DNA of 64,000 nucleotides from Candidatus Sulfotelmatobacter sp. (lineage in GTDB: Bacteria; Acidobacteriota; Terriglobia; Terriglobales; Acidobacteriaceae): NCBI GenBank assembly GCA_017883385.1, contig JADGNQ010000006.1, positions 1 through 64,000 of the forward strand, read 5' to 3'. Each line of letters opens with the position of its first letter. The first letter of the stretch is position 1. Below, piece after piece: positions 63,121 to 64,000 of the stretch. The translations under genes were made by a program, and so were the position numbers. The notes under the pieces were generated by a model. It saw only the letters and a program-made list of their open reading frames with translations. It searched no databases and had not been told where the DNA came from.

Positions 63121-63318
63121 ATGAAGGCGATGCCAACTTTCTCCGAATACTCGTTCGAGGGACCGGCGCAAACGGAAGATCAGTCCGCGTTCCTCGAGTG
63201 CGAGGACCACGAGTCGCGAAATTTCCTGGTTGGGTTGGGGAATGGCGTTTGGATGAGCCTGGTTCTGGGCACGTTGACGTATTGGCTGGTCCAGATCTTT
63301 GCCCATGCCATGCGGTGA
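63121..63318 (+). CDS. Small single-span membrane protein, unknown
   Basis: 65 residues from ATG 63121. An acidic N-terminal half (ECEDHES) is followed by a C-terminal membrane span (VWMSLVLGTLTYWLVQIFA). It is in an otherwise empty gap with no overlapping gene. No ribosome site is evident. Unrecognised; possibly real. Confidence 0.5.
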   Translation: MKAMPTFSEYSFEGPAQTEDQSAFLECEDHESRNFLVGLGNGVWMSLVLGTLTYWLVQIFAHAMR

Positions 63319-63350
63319 GGGCGGTATCAGGCTGGGGACCCTAGTGGACT

Positions 63351-64000
63351 TCATCCCGAGTTCCGATCAACGGAAATCGTAGAGTCCGCACCCGGCGGTT
63401 GCGTGCCGCAACGCAGAGTGATCAGTGTGACTTCAGGAGGACAATCAAGGCGAAGAGGTACGCGAACGGTTCCAATTCCGCGGGTGGTGTAGAGGGAAAG
63501 CCGTCCCAGACGATGCAGTCCGCGGGGATACTTTCGAGCCATCGGCGGCAGGAAGAGTGCGCCCAGCAGCGGCAGGCGGACTTGCCCTCCGTGCGAATGC
63601 CCCGAGAGCTGGATGTCCACTGGGTATTTCACTACTTCATCGGCGAAGTCAGGTTCGTGACAGAGCAAAGCCGTAGTTTCACCGGGAGGAATTGTGCTGA
63701 GGGCCTGGTCGAGATCGGGCTCCCCAGCAATGATGTCGTTCAGCCCGGCGACCCACAGGCGGCGTCCCTGGCGCTCGATGGCGATAGCCTGGTTGCGGAG
63801 GATGCGAATGCCCGCAGACTGAAGGGGATCGATGATTCGTTGAGCATGGAAGTATTCGTCGTGGTTGCCCAGAACGCCAAATATTCCGCTGGAAGCCCGC
63901 AGCCCTGCTAACAGGCTGGCGCAAGGATCGGCTTCCGGGACTTTGGAAGATCGATGTAAGCCTCCGAGGATCGGAGCGGTGACAAAGTCCCCGGTCAGCA
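63351..64000 (-). CDS. Metallophosphoesterase (partial, 5' end outside window)
   Basis: About 216 residues of a calcineurin-like phosphoesterase, cut by the window edge. Motifs LTGDFV, GVLGNHDEYF, CHEPDFAD and SGHSHGGQVRLP are present, in the same order and similar spacing as the Tat-exported enzyme at 32037-32906, so the two are likely paralogues. The N-terminus, and so any signal peptide, is not visible. Ends with a short Pro/Ser tail. Confidence 0.88.
   Translation of the reverse strand, partial: LTGDFVTAPILGGLHRSSKVPEADPCASLLAGLRASSGIFGVLGNHDEYFHAQRIIDPLQSAGIRILRNQAIAIERQGRRLWVAGLNDIIAGEPDLDQALSTIPPGETTALLCHEPDFADEVVKYPVDIQLSGHSHGGQVRLPLLGALFLPPMARKYPRGLHRLGRLSLYTTRGIGTVRVPLRLDCPPEVTLITLRCGTQPPGADSTISVDRNSG

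Overview
The window looks like chromosomal DNA of an Acidobacteriota member, probably a Terriglobia/Koribacter-like soil bacterium. The reasons are a GC-rich base composition, an Oar-like TonB-dependent protein with a carboxypeptidase-regulatory N-domain, DUF5666- and TonB_C-type secreted proteins, several PilZ/c-di-GMP proteins, a Rieske/cytochrome b cluster with multihaem cytochromes, and dispersed hairpin repeats. This placement is inference from gene content. I see no rRNA, tRNA, CRISPR array, transposase or prophage.

Layout. 1-6.1 kb: end of a peptide-type ABC permease pair, then a membrane HD-GYP/GAF/GGDEF enzyme divergent from a PAS-AAA+-Fis-PilZ activator, with a duplicated operator-like region between them. 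6.2-11.9 kb: a minus-strand glycan operon (GH38 mannosidase, ROK kinase, sialidase-like BNR protein). 12.1-17.9 kb: a sulfate-assimilation operon (sulfite reductase, sirohaem genes, APS reductase) facing an aspartokinase gene; each has its own leader peptide and terminator. 18-26.6 kb: LysR regulator, gltB, gltD, ilvA. 26.6-35.4 kb: secreted/envelope proteins, a Tat-type metallophosphoesterase and a HAD hydrolase. 35.4-46.2 kb: a respiratory region with a CRP-type site, a cytochrome-porin, a cupredoxin, a GltD-like Fe-S flavoprotein, Rieske protein, split cytochrome b, an octahaem cytochrome c, a cytochrome lipoprotein and an unknown exported protein. 46.4-47.9 kb: a DUF3179-type gene interrupted only by an in-frame TGA. 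48-53.4 kb: a minor-pilin operon (FimT/PilV/PilW/PilX-like). 53.6-64 kb: receiver-PilZ-PilZ protein, HExxH protein, UDP-xylose genes, a GAF-TM-TonB fusion, a LuxR regulator, a sulfotransferase, a small membrane protein and a second metallophosphoesterase cut by the window end.

The strongest unusual signals are three. (1) A poly-cysteine leader peptide (12162-12254) sits just downstream of a sigma70-like promoter and ahead of an antiterminator/terminator pair controlling the sulfur operon. This is textbook architecture for cysteine-responsive ribosome-mediated attenuation. (2) A candidate selenoprotein: the DUF3179 gene has TGA exactly where the family's conserved Cys of a CxxC motif is expected, followed at once by a hairpin with a GGUCU loop like that of the E. 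coli fdhF SECIS. (3) A Thr/Ile-rich leader peptide with an almost identical terminator lies ahead of aspartokinase. Other points of note are PilZ domains attached to an NtrC-type activator and to a receiver protein, and the Rieske/cytochrome b cluster that includes a GltD-like flavoprotein.
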